From Streptomyces radicis (lineage in GTDB: Bacteria; Actinomycetota; Actinomycetes; Streptomycetales; Streptomycetaceae), in contig NZ_RBDY01000002.1 in assembly GCF_003626575.1 (NCBI RefSeq), positions 62,001 through 126,000 of the forward strand: DNA of 64,000 bases, given 5' to 3'. Under the pieces are notes generated by a model that saw only the letters and a list, made by a program, of their open reading frames with translations, had not been told where the DNA came from and did not search any database. Made by a program: the position numbers and the translations under genes. Of this stretch, positions 18,391 to 27,747 are shown piece by piece. Every line of letters begins with the position of its first letter. Position 1 is the first letter of the stretch.

Positions 18391-18668
18391 ACCGCGACTC
18401 CTCTTCTCCGTCGTGCTGTTCCGGTGACGCGCCTGCTTCGGTGGCGTGCCGTTTCGATGGCGCGCCGCGGTGCCGACCGTCGCCCCGAAGGCGCGAGTTC
18501 GCGTCTGGCGACCGCAGAAACCGTCTGCGGAACGTCGCGCGCCGACGCCGCCGCTGGTCAGGGGGGTGGGCCGGGCGCCTTCCGCACTTCCGTTCCGGCT
18601 CGGGGGAGCGCGGGCGAGGCTGGGTGACCGTGAGAGCCAGCACGATGCCCGAAGGAGAGCACGGACGA

Positions 18669-19262
18669 ATGACCACGTGTCGCTGCCCCGCCCCGGAGTG
18701 CGAGAAGGTGCCGAGCCCGGGCGGAAGGGTCGGGGGGCTGTGCGAGGGCTGCCGGGGGAAGGCCGCCCGTGCCCTGATCGAACTGCCCACGCTGTACGAG
18801 GCGTTGGCCATGCCACCGGGGCGGTCCTGCGGGCCGCGCCGGGAGCGGGTGAGCGGCAGCCGCTCGCGCCCAGCGCCCATGGCCGCGGCGGCCGTCGAGT
18901 CACGCGGGGAGACCCTCGCGGTGCTCGCGTCGTGGTCCGGCGTGGTGGCCGAGGGCCGCGCGGAGCCCGCGCCCCCGCGGGAGGCGGGCGCGCTCGCGGC
19001 GTTCCTGCTGCGCCGCCTCGACTGGCTCGGGGGGCATCGGGCCGCGGGCGAGTTCGCGGCCGAGATCGCCGGGGTGCTCGCCCGTGCCCGGCACGCGGCC
19101 GGGCCCGCCGTGCCGGTCGCGGAGCTGGGTCCCTGCGTCCACCCCGGCTGCTCGGGCGTCCTGCTGCCGCTGCCCGGCGGCGAGGCGGGCTGCGCCGCGG
19201 GACACCGCTGGCAGCCCGCCCAACTGCTCCTGCTGGCCCACCGCCTGCGGTTGTCGGCATGA
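18669..19262 (+). CDS. Cysteine-rich zinc-ribbon-like protein, unknown function
   Basis: A 197-residue protein. The N-terminus has a CRCPAPEC...CEGC cysteine cluster and the C-terminus a CVHPGCSG...GCAAGHRW cluster, so it probably binds zinc at both ends, with a helical Ala/Arg-rich region between. It is followed by a 65-residue helix-turn-helix protein whose ATG overlaps its stop (ATGA). Such pairs are common in streptomycetes, including near antibiotic clusters (the OvmZ/OvmW genes beside the oviedomycin cluster come to mind, without alignment). A DNA-related or regulatory role is possible but not shown. The ATG at 18669 has an AAGGAG site. Confidence 0.55.
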   Translation: MTTCRCPAPECEKVPSPGGRVGGLCEGCRGKAARALIELPTLYEALAMPPGRSCGPRRERVSGSRSRPAPMAAAAVESRGETLAVLASWSGVVAEGRAEPAPPREAGALAAFLLRRLDWLGGHRAAGEFAAEIAGVLARARHAAGPAVPVAELGPCVHPGCSGVLLPLPGGEAGCAAGHRWQPAQLLLLAHRLRLSA

Positions 19263-19456
19263 GCGGCGGGCGCGCCCCGCGGCGCACGCTGCCGACCGAG
19301 CTGGCCGCGCTGGCCGTGGGCGTCTCGGAGGCGACCATCCGCAAGTGGGCGAGCCGCGGCAAGATCACCCGTTACGGCAGCGCACGGCGCGCGCGGTACG
19401 ACCTCGACGAGCTGGTGGCGATCGCGGTCAGCCGCGGCGGCACCACGCGGGGCTGA
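19259..19456 (+). CDS. Small helix-turn-helix DNA-binding protein
   Basis: A 65-residue basic protein. The segment [20 protein letters not shown] is a MerR/excisionase-type helix-turn-helix, followed by a wing-like strand ([17 protein letters not shown]). It resembles phage Xis-type or plasmid-type HTH_17 proteins. Translation is coupled to the zinc-ribbon gene by an ATGA overlap, so the two probably act together. It ends at a strong bidirectional terminator that separates it from the polyketide operon. Confidence 0.6.
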   Translation: MSGGRAPRRTLPTELAALAVGVSEATIRKWASRGKITRYGSARRARYDLDELVAIAVSRGGTTRG

Positions 19457-19509
19457 CCGCGCGAACGCCCGAACGCCCCGGAATGAACGCCCGGGAATGA
19501 ACGCCGAGA

Positions 19510-19561
19510 AGCCCGGCCGTTCGTCCTCTCCCCCATGTGGGAGGGGACGAACGGCCGGGCT
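19510..19561. terminator. Long bidirectional terminator at the end of the polyketide operon
   Basis: A 23-bp stem with a single G-U pair and a 6-base loop lies between two convergent transcription units, and touches the stop codon of the acyltransferase gene. It marks the 3' end of the 19-gene operon. Confidence 0.8.
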
Positions 19562-20547
19562 CAGGCCGACGCCACGTGCCGCAGGGCCTCCTCGGCCCGC
19601 CGCACCGACGCGCGTTCGGCCTCCCCGCCCAGCGCGCGGGCGGGAAGCAGGGGCAGGACGCGGCTGCGCCCGGCGCGCACGGCCGGGTGGCGGCGGGCGG
19701 CCTGGGTGAGCCCCTGGCCTGGGCCGACCTCCACGAGCAGGTGGTCCCCGGTGGCGAGCAACGCGCCCAACGCGTCGCGGAACAGCACCGGTTCGGCGGG
19801 GCCCCGCGCCCAGAACAGCGGGTCGGCCACGTGCTCGGGCGTCAACGGGCCGCCGGTGTACGCCGACCACACCGGGATGCGGGGCGGCGCGGTCGGCACG
19901 GCCGCGAAGAGGGGTGCGGTGGCGACGGCCGCGGCCGCGAGCATCGGGCTGTGGAACCCGGTGCGCGCGGCGACCCGCCGGCAGGTGATCCCCTCATCGG
20001 CCAGCGTCCGCGCGGCCTTGTCGAGGCCGTCATCGGGTCCCGCGAGCACCGTCTGCCGCGGCGCGTTGACGGCCCCGACCACCACGTCGCCGCCCAGCAC
20101 GTGCGCGACCCGCTCGGGCGCGGCGGAGACGGCGAGCATCCCGCCTGGGGCCGTGGCGGCGAGCGCGCGGGTCCGCTCCACGGTGAGCCGGGCCGCGTCC
20201 TCCACGGTGAACACCCCGGCGAGCGTCGCCGCCACGAACTCGCCGACGCTGTGGCCGAGCAGCGCGGCCGGGGCCACGCCCCAGCTCAGCACGAGCCTGC
20301 CGAGGGCGTGGCCGACGGCGAAGATCAGCGGCTGGGAGCGGATCGACGCGTCGAGCGGCACCTCGGGCCTGTCGCTCAGCCAGTCGTTCCGCAGGCGACG
20401 GCCCTCCGCGCCCAGCGCGCCGAAGACCGCGTCGATCGCCTCGGCGAAGGCCGGTTCGCCGGGGTAGAGCCCGGCGGCCATCGCCGCGTACTGCGCGCCC
20501 TGGCCCGGCAGCAGCAACGCCACGGGAGGAACGGCGGGGTCATCCAT
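19561..20547 (-). CDS. Discrete acyltransferase for polyketide starter unit (DpsD-like)
   Basis: A 328-residue malonyl-CoA:ACP acyltransferase-fold protein. The oxyanion motif LLPGQGAQ (12-19), nucleophile Ser100 in GHSVGEF and catalytic His199 in TGFHSP are all present. It is the last gene of the operon, overlapping the KSIII-like gene by 8 bp, the same pairing as DpsC-DpsD in daunorubicin biosynthesis. In that system and in related non-acetate aromatic pathways the pair selects or loads a propionyl or other short acyl starter. The role as starter acyltransferase is inferred from this context; a general malonyl-ACP role cannot be excluded. Confidence 0.85.
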   Translation of the reverse strand: MDDPAVPPVALLLPGQGAQYAAMAAGLYPGEPAFAEAIDAVFGALGAEGRRLRNDWLSDRPEVPLDASIRSQPLIFAVGHALGRLVLSWGVAPAALLGHSVGEFVAATLAGVFTVEDAARLTVERTRALAATAPGGMLAVSAAPERVAHVLGGDVVVGAVNAPRQTVLAGPDDGLDKAARTLADEGITCRRVAARTGFHSPMLAAAAVATAPLFAAVPTAPPRIPVWSAYTGGPLTPEHVADPLFWARGPAEPVLFRDALGALLATGDHLLVEVGPGQGLTQAARRHPAVRAGRSRVLPLLPARALGGEAERASVRRAEEALRHVASA

Positions 20548-21601
20548 CGGCCGCCTCCACCGCGCAGCGCCCCGTCGCCCAGGTCGGCTCGTCGAGCATC
20601 TCGACCACGGCGCACGACCAGTTGAAGCCCGCGCCGACGCTCACCAGCAGGGCCAGGTCGCCCGGGCGCAGCTCGCCGCACGTGACCAGGTGGTCGAGCC
20701 CGGCGATCGGGTCCCCCGCGCCCAGGTGCCCCACGGTCCTGCTCCAGTGCCAGGTCGTGCGGTCCTGGTCGATGCCGAGCTTGCCGAAGTAGCCCGACCG
20801 CAGCCGTCGGCGGCCCAGATGGGGCAGCGTGAAACGGTCGATGTCGGCCAGGTCGACGCCCGCGCGGCTCAGCGCCTCCTTGATCGCGGTCCGCTGGCCG
20901 AGGCCCACCCTGGCGATGCTGAACGACATGCTGTGCCGCTCGACGAAGTCCCGCTTGTGGGCGCCGAGATCGACCACGGGCCTGTGGTCGAACGGCGCGA
21001 GCCCGAACGGGTCGTCCCCCCGGTGCATCCCCTCGAGCTCGGGTTCGGCGACCGTCACCAGGCTCCGCAGGCGCGCGAACCCGCCGCGCCGCGACAGCAC
21101 GAGCGCCGTTCCGCCGTCGCCGTAGAACGTGCCGGGGTCGCTGCCGTAGCGGTCGAAGCGCGGCGGCGCGAACCGGTCCCCCGTGGTGACCAGCGCGGCC
21201 GAGCGCCTGGGGTCGGCCAGCAGATAGGCCGAGGCCAGCTCGAGCGCGCCGAGCCCGCCGTTGGACGCCTGCTTGACCTGGAGTGACGGGCAGTGGTTGC
21301 CCAGCGCGACGCGCTGGACGTAGGAGGCGGGGGCCCAGATCTCGTGGCCCTGGTGGTAGACGTGCGCGTGCAGCACGAGGTCCACGTCGGGGCCCGCGAC
21401 CCCGGCGCGCTCCAGCGCGGAGATGGCCGCGGCCGCGGCCATCTCGGGGCCCGACTCGTCGTTCGAGACGACGACGGACCGCAGCTCGGCCGCCCGCGCG
21501 AGGGCCGGGTCGCACCGCCCGGCGGCCACCGCGTCCGCCACCGGGACCGCGGGGGGCAGCCGGGTGCCCGTGCCCGCCAGGAAGATGTCGCCGACGGTCA
21601 T
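20540..21601 (-). CDS. KSIII-like starter-unit ketosynthase/acyltransferase with active-site Ser (DpsC-like)
   Basis: A 353-residue thiolase-fold protein of the FabH/KSIII class. Where FabH has its nucleophilic Cys the sequence reads [10 protein letters not shown], so the nucleophile position is Ser113, as in DpsC (which has Ser at the equivalent place). The FabH His/Asn motifs are also altered ([15 protein letters not shown]). DpsC takes propionyl-CoA and primes the daunorubicin ketosynthase; this protein probably primes the KS-alpha/beta pair here with a non-acetate acyl group. The start overlaps the ACP stop by one base (TGATG), so ACP, KSIII and acyltransferase are translationally linked. 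Confidence 0.88.
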   Translation of the reverse strand: MTVGDIFLAGTGTRLPPAVPVADAVAAGRCDPALARAAELRSVVVSNDESGPEMAAAAAISALERAGVAGPDVDLVLHAHVYHQGHEIWAPASYVQRVALGNHCPSLQVKQASNGGLGALELASAYLLADPRRSAALVTTGDRFAPPRFDRYGSDPGTFYGDGGTALVLSRRGGFARLRSLVTVAEPELEGMHRGDDPFGLAPFDHRPVVDLGAHKRDFVERHSMSFSIARVGLGQRTAIKEALSRAGVDLADIDRFTLPHLGRRRLRSGYFGKLGIDQDRTTWHWSRTVGHLGAGDPIAGLDHLVTCGELRPGDLALLVSVGAGFNWSCAVVEMLDEPTWATGRCAVEAADG

Positions 21602-21876
21602 CAGCCCGCGCCCGTCGCCGCGTCGGGGGCCGCGGCGCGGTCGTTGACCAGGGTGAGCAGGGCGCCGGGGGTGCGGACCTCGGCGAGCAGCTCCTCGGGC
21701 ACCTTGAGGCCGAGCTGCCGCTCGATCTGGTTGAGGGTCTCGAGCACCGTGAGGGAGTCGAGGCCGAGGTCGTCGAAGTCGGTGTCCACGGCGTCGGGGC
21801 CGACCACGGCCTCCTCGTCGTCCCCCAGGCACCGGTTGATGGTCTCCAGCAGGCTGTCCAGGCTCAACGCGCTCAT
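21601..21876 (-). CDS. Type II polyketide acyl carrier protein
   Basis: A 91-residue ACP with the phosphopantetheine site Ser41 in LGLDSLTV. It is the only ACP in the cluster and so must be the chain carrier for the minimal PKS. In most type II clusters the ACP directly follows KS-beta; here it is about 8 kb downstream and sits directly before the KSIII and acyltransferase genes, with which it is translationally coupled. Ribosome-binding site GAGGA precedes the ATG. Its upstream gap consists of an 11-bp tandem repeat. Confidence 0.93.
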   Translation of the reverse strand: MSALSLDSLLETINRCLGDDEEAVVGPDAVDTDFDDLGLDSLTVLETLNQIERQLGLKVPEELLAEVRTPGALLTLVNDRAAAPDAATGAG

Positions 21877-21889
21877 CGTCGTCCTCTTC

Positions 21890-21955
21890 TCGTCGCTGTC
21901 TCGTCGCTGTCTCGTGGCTGTCCCGTCGCCGTGTCGTCGCTGTCACGTGGCGGTG
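21890..21955. repeat. 11-bp tandem repeat, about six degenerate copies
   Basis: Units based on TCGTCGCTGTC start at 21890, 21901, 21912, 21923, 21934 and 21945. Three are identical and the rest differ at one to four positions. The array fills the gap between glycosyltransferase and ACP genes; the glycosyltransferase stop lies inside it. Probably slippage-born spacer. Confidence 0.75.
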
Positions 21956-23127
21956 CGGATCCGGTGTCGGAAGGGCAGCGCGGCCAGCAGGTCGGCCACG
22001 GTCCCCGGGTGCGGCATGGCGGTCAGCTCGGCGGCGACCTCGCGGGAGGCCGCGCGGTGGCGGGGCTCGTCGAGCAGCTCCCCCACCGCGGCGGCGAGGC
22101 TCGCCGGGGACAGCGCGGCGGGCATCAGGCCGAGGCCGGTGCCGCGCTTCTCGACGACCTCGGCGTTGCTGAGCGCGTCGCCGCTCGTCGTCGGGACGAT
22201 GACCTGCGGCACGCCCGCGGCCAGCGCGCTGAACATCGTTCCCATGCCGCCGTGGTGCACCACCGCGTCGCACGACGGCAGCAGGCTGGTGAGCGGCACG
22301 AAGCCGACCGCGCGGGCCCACGGCGGCAGCGGCCCGAGCGTGTCGAGCGCGGCCCCTCCGGTGGTGAGCACCGCCTCGACGCCCAGGTCGGCGAGGCCGG
22401 TGAGCGCCGCGGCCATCACGTCCTGGCGCCCGTCGGTGTGCGAGGGCACCGAGCCGAGGGTCACGACCACGCGGGGTCGGCGGCCGCGGGACAGCGCCCA
22501 GCCGGGCACCCGGCCGCCGCCGTTGTCGGGCCCCGGGCGCGTCGGAAGCGTGGGCACGGCGGCGTCCGGGGGCGGCGCGGCGGGGTTGACACGCTCCAAC
22601 GAGGCGGGCGCGAGGACCAGTTCGGCGTCGGGGCGGAGATCGGCCGCGTCGACGCCGTACCGCCGCCCTGCGGCCTCGATCAGCGCGGGTGTGGCGGGGA
22701 ACGCGGGGTGCCGCAGGCCCATGCCGTGCAGGACCGCGCGCGCCCCCACGGCACGCGCGGCGATCGGGCCGCTCGACAGCATGGGCGTGTACACGATGGC
22801 GTCCGCGCCCCAGCGGCGGGCGGCCGCGACCAGCCCTTCCAGCATCATGGCCGAGATCTCGCCGAACGCGCCGAAGACCAGGCGCATCGTCTCATCGGGC
22901 GGGATGTCCCGCTCGGCAGCGGCGGCCGCGAGCGCCGCGTAGGGGCGCGTCACATCGTCGTGCGGAACCGCGTCGACGGTCGGCAGCCCGGAGTCGGCGG
23001 CGGCGCGCAGGGCCGGGCCGCCCGCGACGACCAGCACCCGGTGGCCCGCGAGCCGGGCGCCATGGGCGAGCGGCAGCAGGGGGGTGGTGTGCGAGAAGCC
23101 GGGCGTGGTGGTGAACAGCAGGCGCAT
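21943..23127 (-). CDS. Glycosyltransferase (GT1 family), copy A
   Basis: A 394-residue GT-B-fold glycosyltransferase of the antibiotic GT1 class (UrdGT2/MGT-like). The N-terminal acceptor domain begins [20 protein letters not shown]; the C-terminal donor-binding domain has [20 protein letters not shown], where the first His contacts the nucleotide sugar. It should transfer the dTDP-aminosugar made by this cluster to the polyketide. It is clearly paralogous to the gene directly upstream, sharing long blocks such as VPGWALSRG and [11 protein letters not shown]. No P450-like helper (DnrQ/AknT type) is in the window, so it may work alone or with its paralogue. Confidence 0.88.
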   Translation of the reverse strand: MRLLFTTTPGFSHTTPLLPLAHGARLAGHRVLVVAGGPALRAAADSGLPTVDAVPHDDVTRPYAALAAAAAERDIPPDETMRLVFGAFGEISAMMLEGLVAAARRWGADAIVYTPMLSSGPIAARAVGARAVLHGMGLRHPAFPATPALIEAAGRRYGVDAADLRPDAELVLAPASLERVNPAAPPPDAAVPTLPTRPGPDNGGGRVPGWALSRGRRPRVVVTLGSVPSHTDGRQDVMAAALTGLADLGVEAVLTTGGAALDTLGPLPPWARAVGFVPLTSLLPSCDAVVHHGGMGTMFSALAAGVPQVIVPTTSGDALSNAEVVEKRGTGLGLMPAALSPASLAAAVGELLDEPRHRAASREVAAELTAMPHPGTVADLLAALPFRHRIRTAT

Positions 23128-23147
23128 GGCGTGTCCTTCCTTCCGTC

Positions 23148-24302
23148 TCAGCCGATGAGCCGGGTGAGCCGGTCGATCGCGGCGTCGGGCCCCGGCATGG
23201 CCGCCATCTCGGCGGCGACCTCGCGGCTCGCGGCCGCGTACCCGGGGTCGTCGAGCAGGTCGCGCAGCGCCGCGGCCACGCCGTCCGGCGTCAACGCGCC
23301 CGGCTGAACGGTCAGTCCCGCGCCGCGTGCCTCCGTCACCTCGTGCGGCGCGGGCCTGCCGCCGGTCGGCGGAACGGACAGCTGCGGCACCCCGGCCGCG
23401 TAGGCGGCGAACATCGTGCCCATCCCCGCGTGGTGCACGACGGCGTCCGAGACCGGCAGCAGCTCGCTCAGCGGCAGCCAGGACACGACCCGCACGTTCT
23501 TCGGCAGCGGGTCGAGCGCGTCGGGCAGCCCCCCGCTGCCCGTGGTCACGACCACCTCGACGTCGAGCCCCGCGGCGCCGCGCACGATGTCGGCCAGGAC
23601 GCGGCCCTCGCCCGTGGTCGCGGCGGACGAGCCCATGGTGACGACCACGCGGGGCCGGTCGCCGCGGGACAGGGCCCAGTCGGGCACCTCGCCGCCGCCG
23701 TTGAACGGGCAGGCGCGCATGGGCACTTCGGCGACGACGGAGAGGTCTTCGCCCGGTGCCTCGTTGTGCTCCTCGAGCGAGTCGGGGCTGATCCGGACCT
23801 CGACGTCAGGGTGCTCGGGCAGCTCGGCGATGCCGAGGCGCGCCGCCGTCGGGCCCATGCCGTACATGCCCCAGCTGGTGGGGTGCCGCAGGCCGACGCC
23901 GTGGACGACGCCGGGCACGCCGAGTCGGCGCGCGGTGATCAGGCCGCCCGCGAGCCCCGGCTCGTAGACCACCGCGTCGGGCCGCCACTCCAGGGCGGTG
24001 GACAGCAGCCCGTCGATCATGCGGTCGCCGATGGTGGCGAACGCGGCGCCCATCAGCCCCATCAACTCCTCGTCGCTCAGGCCGGGTCGGAGGACATCGA
24101 CCAGCAGCCGGTCGAAGACGGGGGCGATCTCCCGGTCCTGGGCCACATCGACGACCGGCAGACCCGCGCCGGCCGCGGGCCCGACGGCGCCACCCGACGT
24201 GGCGACCAGCACGTCATGGCCCGCGAGCCGCGCGGCGCGGACGGAGGGGACCAGGGGATACAGGTGGGAGAGGCCCGGCATGACGGCGTACAGGTAGCGC
24301 AC
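23148..24302 (-). CDS. Glycosyltransferase (GT1 family), copy B
   Basis: A 384-residue GT1 glycosyltransferase, a tandem paralogue of the next gene. The donor-site block is VVHHAGMGTMFAAYAAGVPQ, and the segment NGGGEVPDWALSRG precedes the linker, as in C-glycosylating UrdGT2-like enzymes, although this does not settle O- versus C-attachment. Two glycosyltransferases but one sugar pathway suggest either a disaccharide, two attachment sites, or a paired enzyme. It starts at a GTG (24302) with a strong AAGGAAGGAG site, 61 bp after the 4,6-dehydratase. Confidence 0.88.
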   Translation of the reverse strand: MRYLYAVMPGLSHLYPLVPSVRAARLAGHDVLVATSGGAVGPAAGAGLPVVDVAQDREIAPVFDRLLVDVLRPGLSDEELMGLMGAAFATIGDRMIDGLLSTALEWRPDAVVYEPGLAGGLITARRLGVPGVVHGVGLRHPTSWGMYGMGPTAARLGIAELPEHPDVEVRISPDSLEEHNEAPGEDLSVVAEVPMRACPFNGGGEVPDWALSRGDRPRVVVTMGSSAATTGEGRVLADIVRGAAGLDVEVVVTTGSGGLPDALDPLPKNVRVVSWLPLSELLPVSDAVVHHAGMGTMFAAYAAGVPQLSVPPTGGRPAPHEVTEARGAGLTVQPGALTPDGVAAALRDLLDDPGYAAASREVAAEMAAMPGPDAAIDRLTRLIG

Positions 24303-24343
24303 GCGGCGCTCCTTCCTTGTCGGTCGTTCGGTGGGCTCGGGCG

Positions 24344-24367
24344 CGGCTCAGCGGCTCAGCGGCTCAG
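24344..24367. repeat. 8-bp tandem repeat, three copies
   Basis: Three perfect copies of CGGCTCAG span the stop codon of the 4,6-dehydratase gene. Short slippage-type repeat in an operon gap. Confidence 0.7.
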
Positions 24368-25368
24368 CGGCCCGTGGCGAGCGCGCGGGCGCGCCCGCCG
24401 GGCTTCAGGGGCTCCCACCAGGCGCGGTTCTCGCGGTACCAGGCCACCGTCTCGGCCAGGCCGCGCTCGAACGGGACGCGCGGCACGAAGCCCAGCTCGC
24501 GGGTGATGCGGGACGAGTCAAGGGAGTAACGGCGGTCGTGGCCCTTGCGGTCGGCCACCCGGCGCACGGCCGACGCGTCGGCGCCGCACAGGTCGAGCAG
24601 GCGCTCCGTCAGGCGCCGGTTGCTCAGCTCGGCGCCACCGCCCACGTGGTAGACGCGCCCCGGCCGCCCCGACGTGGCGACCAGCGCGATGGCGCGGCAG
24701 TGGTCGTCGACGTGCAGCCACTCGCGGACGTTGCCGCCGTCCCCGTAGAGCGGCACGGGCAGCCCGTCGAGCAGGTTGGACACGAAGAGCGGCAGCACCT
24801 TCTCGGGGTGCTGGTAGGGCCCGTAGTTGTTGGAGCACCGCGTGATCCTGACGTCGAGACCGTGGGTGCGGTGGTGGGCGAGGGCCAGCAGGTCGGACGC
24901 CGCCTTGGCCGCCGCGTACGGGGAGTTGGGTGCGAGGGGCTGGTCCTCGGCCCATGAGCCGCGCTCGATCGAGCCGTACACCTCGTCCGTGGAGACATGG
25001 ACGAAACGCCGGGTGCCCGCCGCGAGCGCGGCGTCAAGGAGCACCTGCGTCCCCTGCACGTTGGTCCTGACGAAGTCGCGGGAGTCGGCGATCGAACGGT
25101 CCACGTGCGACTCGGCCGCGAAGTGCACCACCAGGTCGGCGTCCCGTGCCAGAGCCGCTGCCAGGTCCACATCGCAGATGTCGCCCCTGACGAAGCGCAG
25201 GCGCGGGTGGTGCGCGACCTCGGCCAGGTTCGCCAGGTTGCCCGCGTAGGTCAGCAGGTCGAGGACGGTCACCCGGGAGGCCGACAGGCCGGGGTACGCG
25301 CCGCGCACCAGCTGCCGCACAAAGGCGGAGCCGATGAAGCCGGCGCCTCCGGTCACCAGAACACGCAT
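24364..25368 (-). CDS. dTDP-glucose 4,6-dehydratase (RmlB type)
   Basis: A 334-residue extended SDR. The NAD-binding motif TGGAGFIGS (6-14), active-site Thr127-Asp128-Glu129 in STDEVYG and Tyr151/Lys155 in YAAAK are all intact, and the length is standard. It converts dTDP-glucose to dTDP-4-keto-6-deoxyglucose, the common precursor of deoxysugars. It follows the thymidylyltransferase gene by 18 bp, giving the first two steps in order. Because the 2,3-dehydratase, aminotransferase and methyltransferase are in the same operon, the product is committed to an aminodeoxysugar rather than rhamnose. Confidence 0.93.
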   Translation of the reverse strand: MRVLVTGGAGFIGSAFVRQLVRGAYPGLSASRVTVLDLLTYAGNLANLAEVAHHPRLRFVRGDICDVDLAAALARDADLVVHFAAESHVDRSIADSRDFVRTNVQGTQVLLDAALAAGTRRFVHVSTDEVYGSIERGSWAEDQPLAPNSPYAAAKAASDLLALAHHRTHGLDVRITRCSNNYGPYQHPEKVLPLFVSNLLDGLPVPLYGDGGNVREWLHVDDHCRAIALVATSGRPGRVYHVGGGAELSNRRLTERLLDLCGADASAVRRVADRKGHDRRYSLDSSRITRELGFVPRVPFERGLAETVAWYRENRAWWEPLKPGGRARALATGR

Positions 25369-25386
25369 GGTCTCCGCTGCCTTTCG

Positions 25387-26298
25387 TCAGTCGGCGGGGG
25401 CGGCGGCGGGCGAGGCCGCGGGGGAGGCGGCGCCCCGCGCGGCGACCTCCATCACATACCTGCCGTAGTCGGACGCCGCCATCTCGCGGCCGAGCCTGTG
25501 ACACGCGTCGGCGTCGATGAAGCCCATGCGCAGGGCGATCTCCTCGACGCACGCGATCCACTCGCCCTGCCGCCGCTCCAGCAGCTGGACGTACTGCCCG
25601 GCCTGGAGCAGGGAGTCATGGGTGCCCATGTCGAGCCAGGCGAACCCGCGGCCCAGCTCGGTCAGCCGGGCCCGGCCCTGGGCCAGGTAGCTGAGGTTGA
25701 CATCGGTGATCTCCAGCTCGCCCCGCGCGGAGGGGCCGAGGTTCTTGGCGATGCCGAGCACGTCGTTGCTGTAGAAGTACAGCCCGGTGACGGCCAGGTT
25801 GGAGCGGGGCGCCCGTGGCTTCTCCTCGATGGACAGCAGGCGGCCCGTGGCGTCCACCGTGGCCACGCCGTACCGCCGCGGGTCGCGCACGGGATAGCCG
25901 AACAGGGCGCAGCCGTCGAGGTGTCGGCGGCTGTCCCGCAGGAGCGCGGAGAAGCCGGGGCCGTGGAAGATGTTGTCACCGAGGATGAGCGCCACGGGGT
26001 CGTCGCCGACGAAGTCGGCCCCGATGACCAGCGCGTCGGCGATGCCCCTCGGCTCCTCCTGCTCGGCGTAGGCGATGCGGATGCCCAGGCGTCCGCCGTC
26101 GCCGAGGATCTCCTGGTAGAGCTCGGTGTGCGACCGGGAGGAGATGACCAGCACGTCCCGGATCCCGGCCAGCATGAGCACCGAGAGCGGGTAGTAGACC
26201 ATGGGCTTGTCGTAGACCGGCAGCAGGTGCTTGGAGAGGGCGCCGGTCAGCGGGCGCAGGCGGGTACCGCTGCCGCCCGCGAGGATGATTCCCTTCAC
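25387..26298 (-). CDS. Glucose-1-phosphate thymidylyltransferase (RmlA type)
   Basis: A 303-residue nucleotidyltransferase. The N-terminal signature GIILAGGSGTRLRPLT and the following KHLLPVYDKPM are diagnostic, with EKP (IEEKPRAP) and the metal-binding LGDN also present. It makes dTDP-glucose from glucose 1-phosphate and dTTP. The GTG start at 26298 overlaps the stop of the upstream monooxygenase (GTGA). The last about 15 residues are an Ala/Pro/Ser-rich tail not needed for activity. Cluster-specific RmlA/RmlB pairs are common in deoxysugar-containing antibiotics. Confidence 0.93.
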   Translation of the reverse strand: MKGIILAGGSGTRLRPLTGALSKHLLPVYDKPMVYYPLSVLMLAGIRDVLVISSRSHTELYQEILGDGGRLGIRIAYAEQEEPRGIADALVIGADFVGDDPVALILGDNIFHGPGFSALLRDSRRHLDGCALFGYPVRDPRRYGVATVDATGRLLSIEEKPRAPRSNLAVTGLYFYSNDVLGIAKNLGPSARGELEITDVNLSYLAQGRARLTELGRGFAWLDMGTHDSLLQAGQYVQLLERRQGEWIACVEEIALRMGFIDADACHRLGREMAASDYGRYVMEVAARGAASPAASPAAAPAD

Positions 26299-27743
26299 GG
26301 TTGCCTCCGTTGGGTGCGGTCGGGCTCGCCGAACCACCCGGTCAGCGCCTCGTCGGGCCCGGCCGAAGGGCCGCCGCGCCACGCGATGTGGCCGTCGGGG
26401 CGGATGAGCGCGGTGCCCGCCCCGGCCAGCGGGCCGCTGGTGAGGGGGCGTCGGCCGACGACCTCCACGCGGTCGGCCCACCCGGCGGCGCGGGCGCGCA
26501 GCGCCTCTGCCCTGGCGGGTTCGCCGGTGAGGTCGATGAGCAGGCCGCGGGCGGTGGTCCGCGGGGCGGCCCCGTCGAGGGCCCGGGGCGGCAGGCGGGG
26601 ACCGGGCGGTGCGGCCGGGTCGAAGCCGCCGATGGCGGCGGCCAGCTGGGCGCGGGCGGTCGGCAGGGCGAGGAGCTCGGCGACGACCTCGCGCGCGCCG
26701 TCCACGCCGGGGCCGCCGAGCAGCAGGAGCGCCTGGGCGGCGATCGCGGTCAGGGCGCGCGCACCCGCGGGGTGGCGTTCGGAGTGGTAGGTGTCGAGCA
26801 GGCCCGGCGGCGCGTGGCCGCGGGCCGTGGCGGCCAGCTTCCAGCCGAGGTTGACGGCGTCGTGCAGGCCGAGGTTGACGGCCTGACCGCCGACGGGCAG
26901 CTGGCGGTGGGCGGCGTCCCCCGCGAGCAGGACGCGGCCACGCCGGTAGGACGCGGCCTGCCGGGCGGTGTCGTCGAACGCGTTGGCCCACAGCGGCGTC
27001 GCCCCGGCGATGTCGTCGCCGGTGACGCGGGCCCAGGCGGCGGCGATCTCGTCGAACGCGACCGCTCCGCCCGGGCCGCGGTCGCGGGGCGCGGCGCCGT
27101 ACTCGTGGACCATCACCCGTGTGACGCCGTCGCCGAGCGGCCCGGCGACGGCGAGGCCGCGCGGGTGCCGCTCGAAGCGGCGGGCCCGGACGCGGACCCC
27201 CGTGACATCCGCGCGCAGCAGCTCCCTGCGCCCCTCGGTGCCGGGGAACGGGATCCCGGCCAGCCGCCGTACGGCGCTGTCCTCGCCGTCGCAGCCGACG
27301 AGGTGACCGGCCTCGACGGTCATCGGCCCGGTGGGGCCCATGACCTCAGCGGTGACTCCGTCCGGCCGGTTCGCCAGCGCGCGCAGCGTGTGCCCGCGCA
27401 GGACGACCGCGCCCAACTCGGCCGCCCTTCCGGCCAGGACGTGCTCCACGTGGGCCTGCGGGATCTTCCACAGGCCCGCGTAGGGGCTCGGCACCTCGTC
27501 GAGGCCGAGCGGGATTCCGCCGAAGTGCCCCGTGCCCGTGTGCGGCGGTCCGCCGAACGCGGGCAGCAGTCCTCGCTGGGCGAGGAGCTCCATGGTGCGC
27601 GCGTGCAGCGTCGAGGCGCGTGACGCGGCGTCGGGCGCCGTGCGCCGCTCGACGACGACGGTGTCCGCGCCGCCGAGCCGCAGCTCGACGGCCAGCATGA
27701 GCCCCACGGGGCCCGCGCCGACCACGATCACCTGCGTGCGCAC
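26295..27743 (-). CDS. FAD-dependent aromatic monooxygenase (angucycline M-type position, no reductase domain)
   Basis: A 482-residue group A flavoprotein hydroxylase. FAD motifs are GAGPVG (9-14), the DG motif VGCDGEDSAVRRL and the GD motif VLLAGDAAH followed by PVGGQAVNLGLHD. The C-terminal thioredoxin-like fold is typical of the polyketide hydroxylase family (RdmE/MtmOIV/PgaE). By gene order it takes the place of LanM/UrdM/PgaM, but those carry a fused or adjacent SDR reductase that is absent here. It probably hydroxylates or rearranges the polycyclic core after cyclisation. The start is a GTG at 27743, five bases after the cyclase stop. Confidence 0.85.
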   Translation of the reverse strand: MRTQVIVVGAGPVGLMLAVELRLGGADTVVVERRTAPDAASRASTLHARTMELLAQRGLLPAFGGPPHTGTGHFGGIPLGLDEVPSPYAGLWKIPQAHVEHVLAGRAAELGAVVLRGHTLRALANRPDGVTAEVMGPTGPMTVEAGHLVGCDGEDSAVRRLAGIPFPGTEGRRELLRADVTGVRVRARRFERHPRGLAVAGPLGDGVTRVMVHEYGAAPRDRGPGGAVAFDEIAAAWARVTGDDIAGATPLWANAFDDTARQAASYRRGRVLLAGDAAHRQLPVGGQAVNLGLHDAVNLGWKLAATARGHAPPGLLDTYHSERHPAGARALTAIAAQALLLLGGPGVDGAREVVAELLALPTARAQLAAAIGGFDPAAPPGPRLPPRALDGAAPRTTARGLLIDLTGEPARAEALRARAAGWADRVEVVGRRPLTSGPLAGAGTALIRPDGHIAWRGGPSAGPDEALTGWFGEPDRTQRRQP

Positions 27744-27747
27744 CGGA

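Noticed and set aside
21283..23307. Long plus-strand reading frame opposite the glycosyltransferase and ACP genes
   Set aside because: It is one of many antisense frames produced by high GC at third codon positions; its protein is low-complexity Arg/Ala/Gly and it has no domain, whereas the minus-strand genes are well-defined families.
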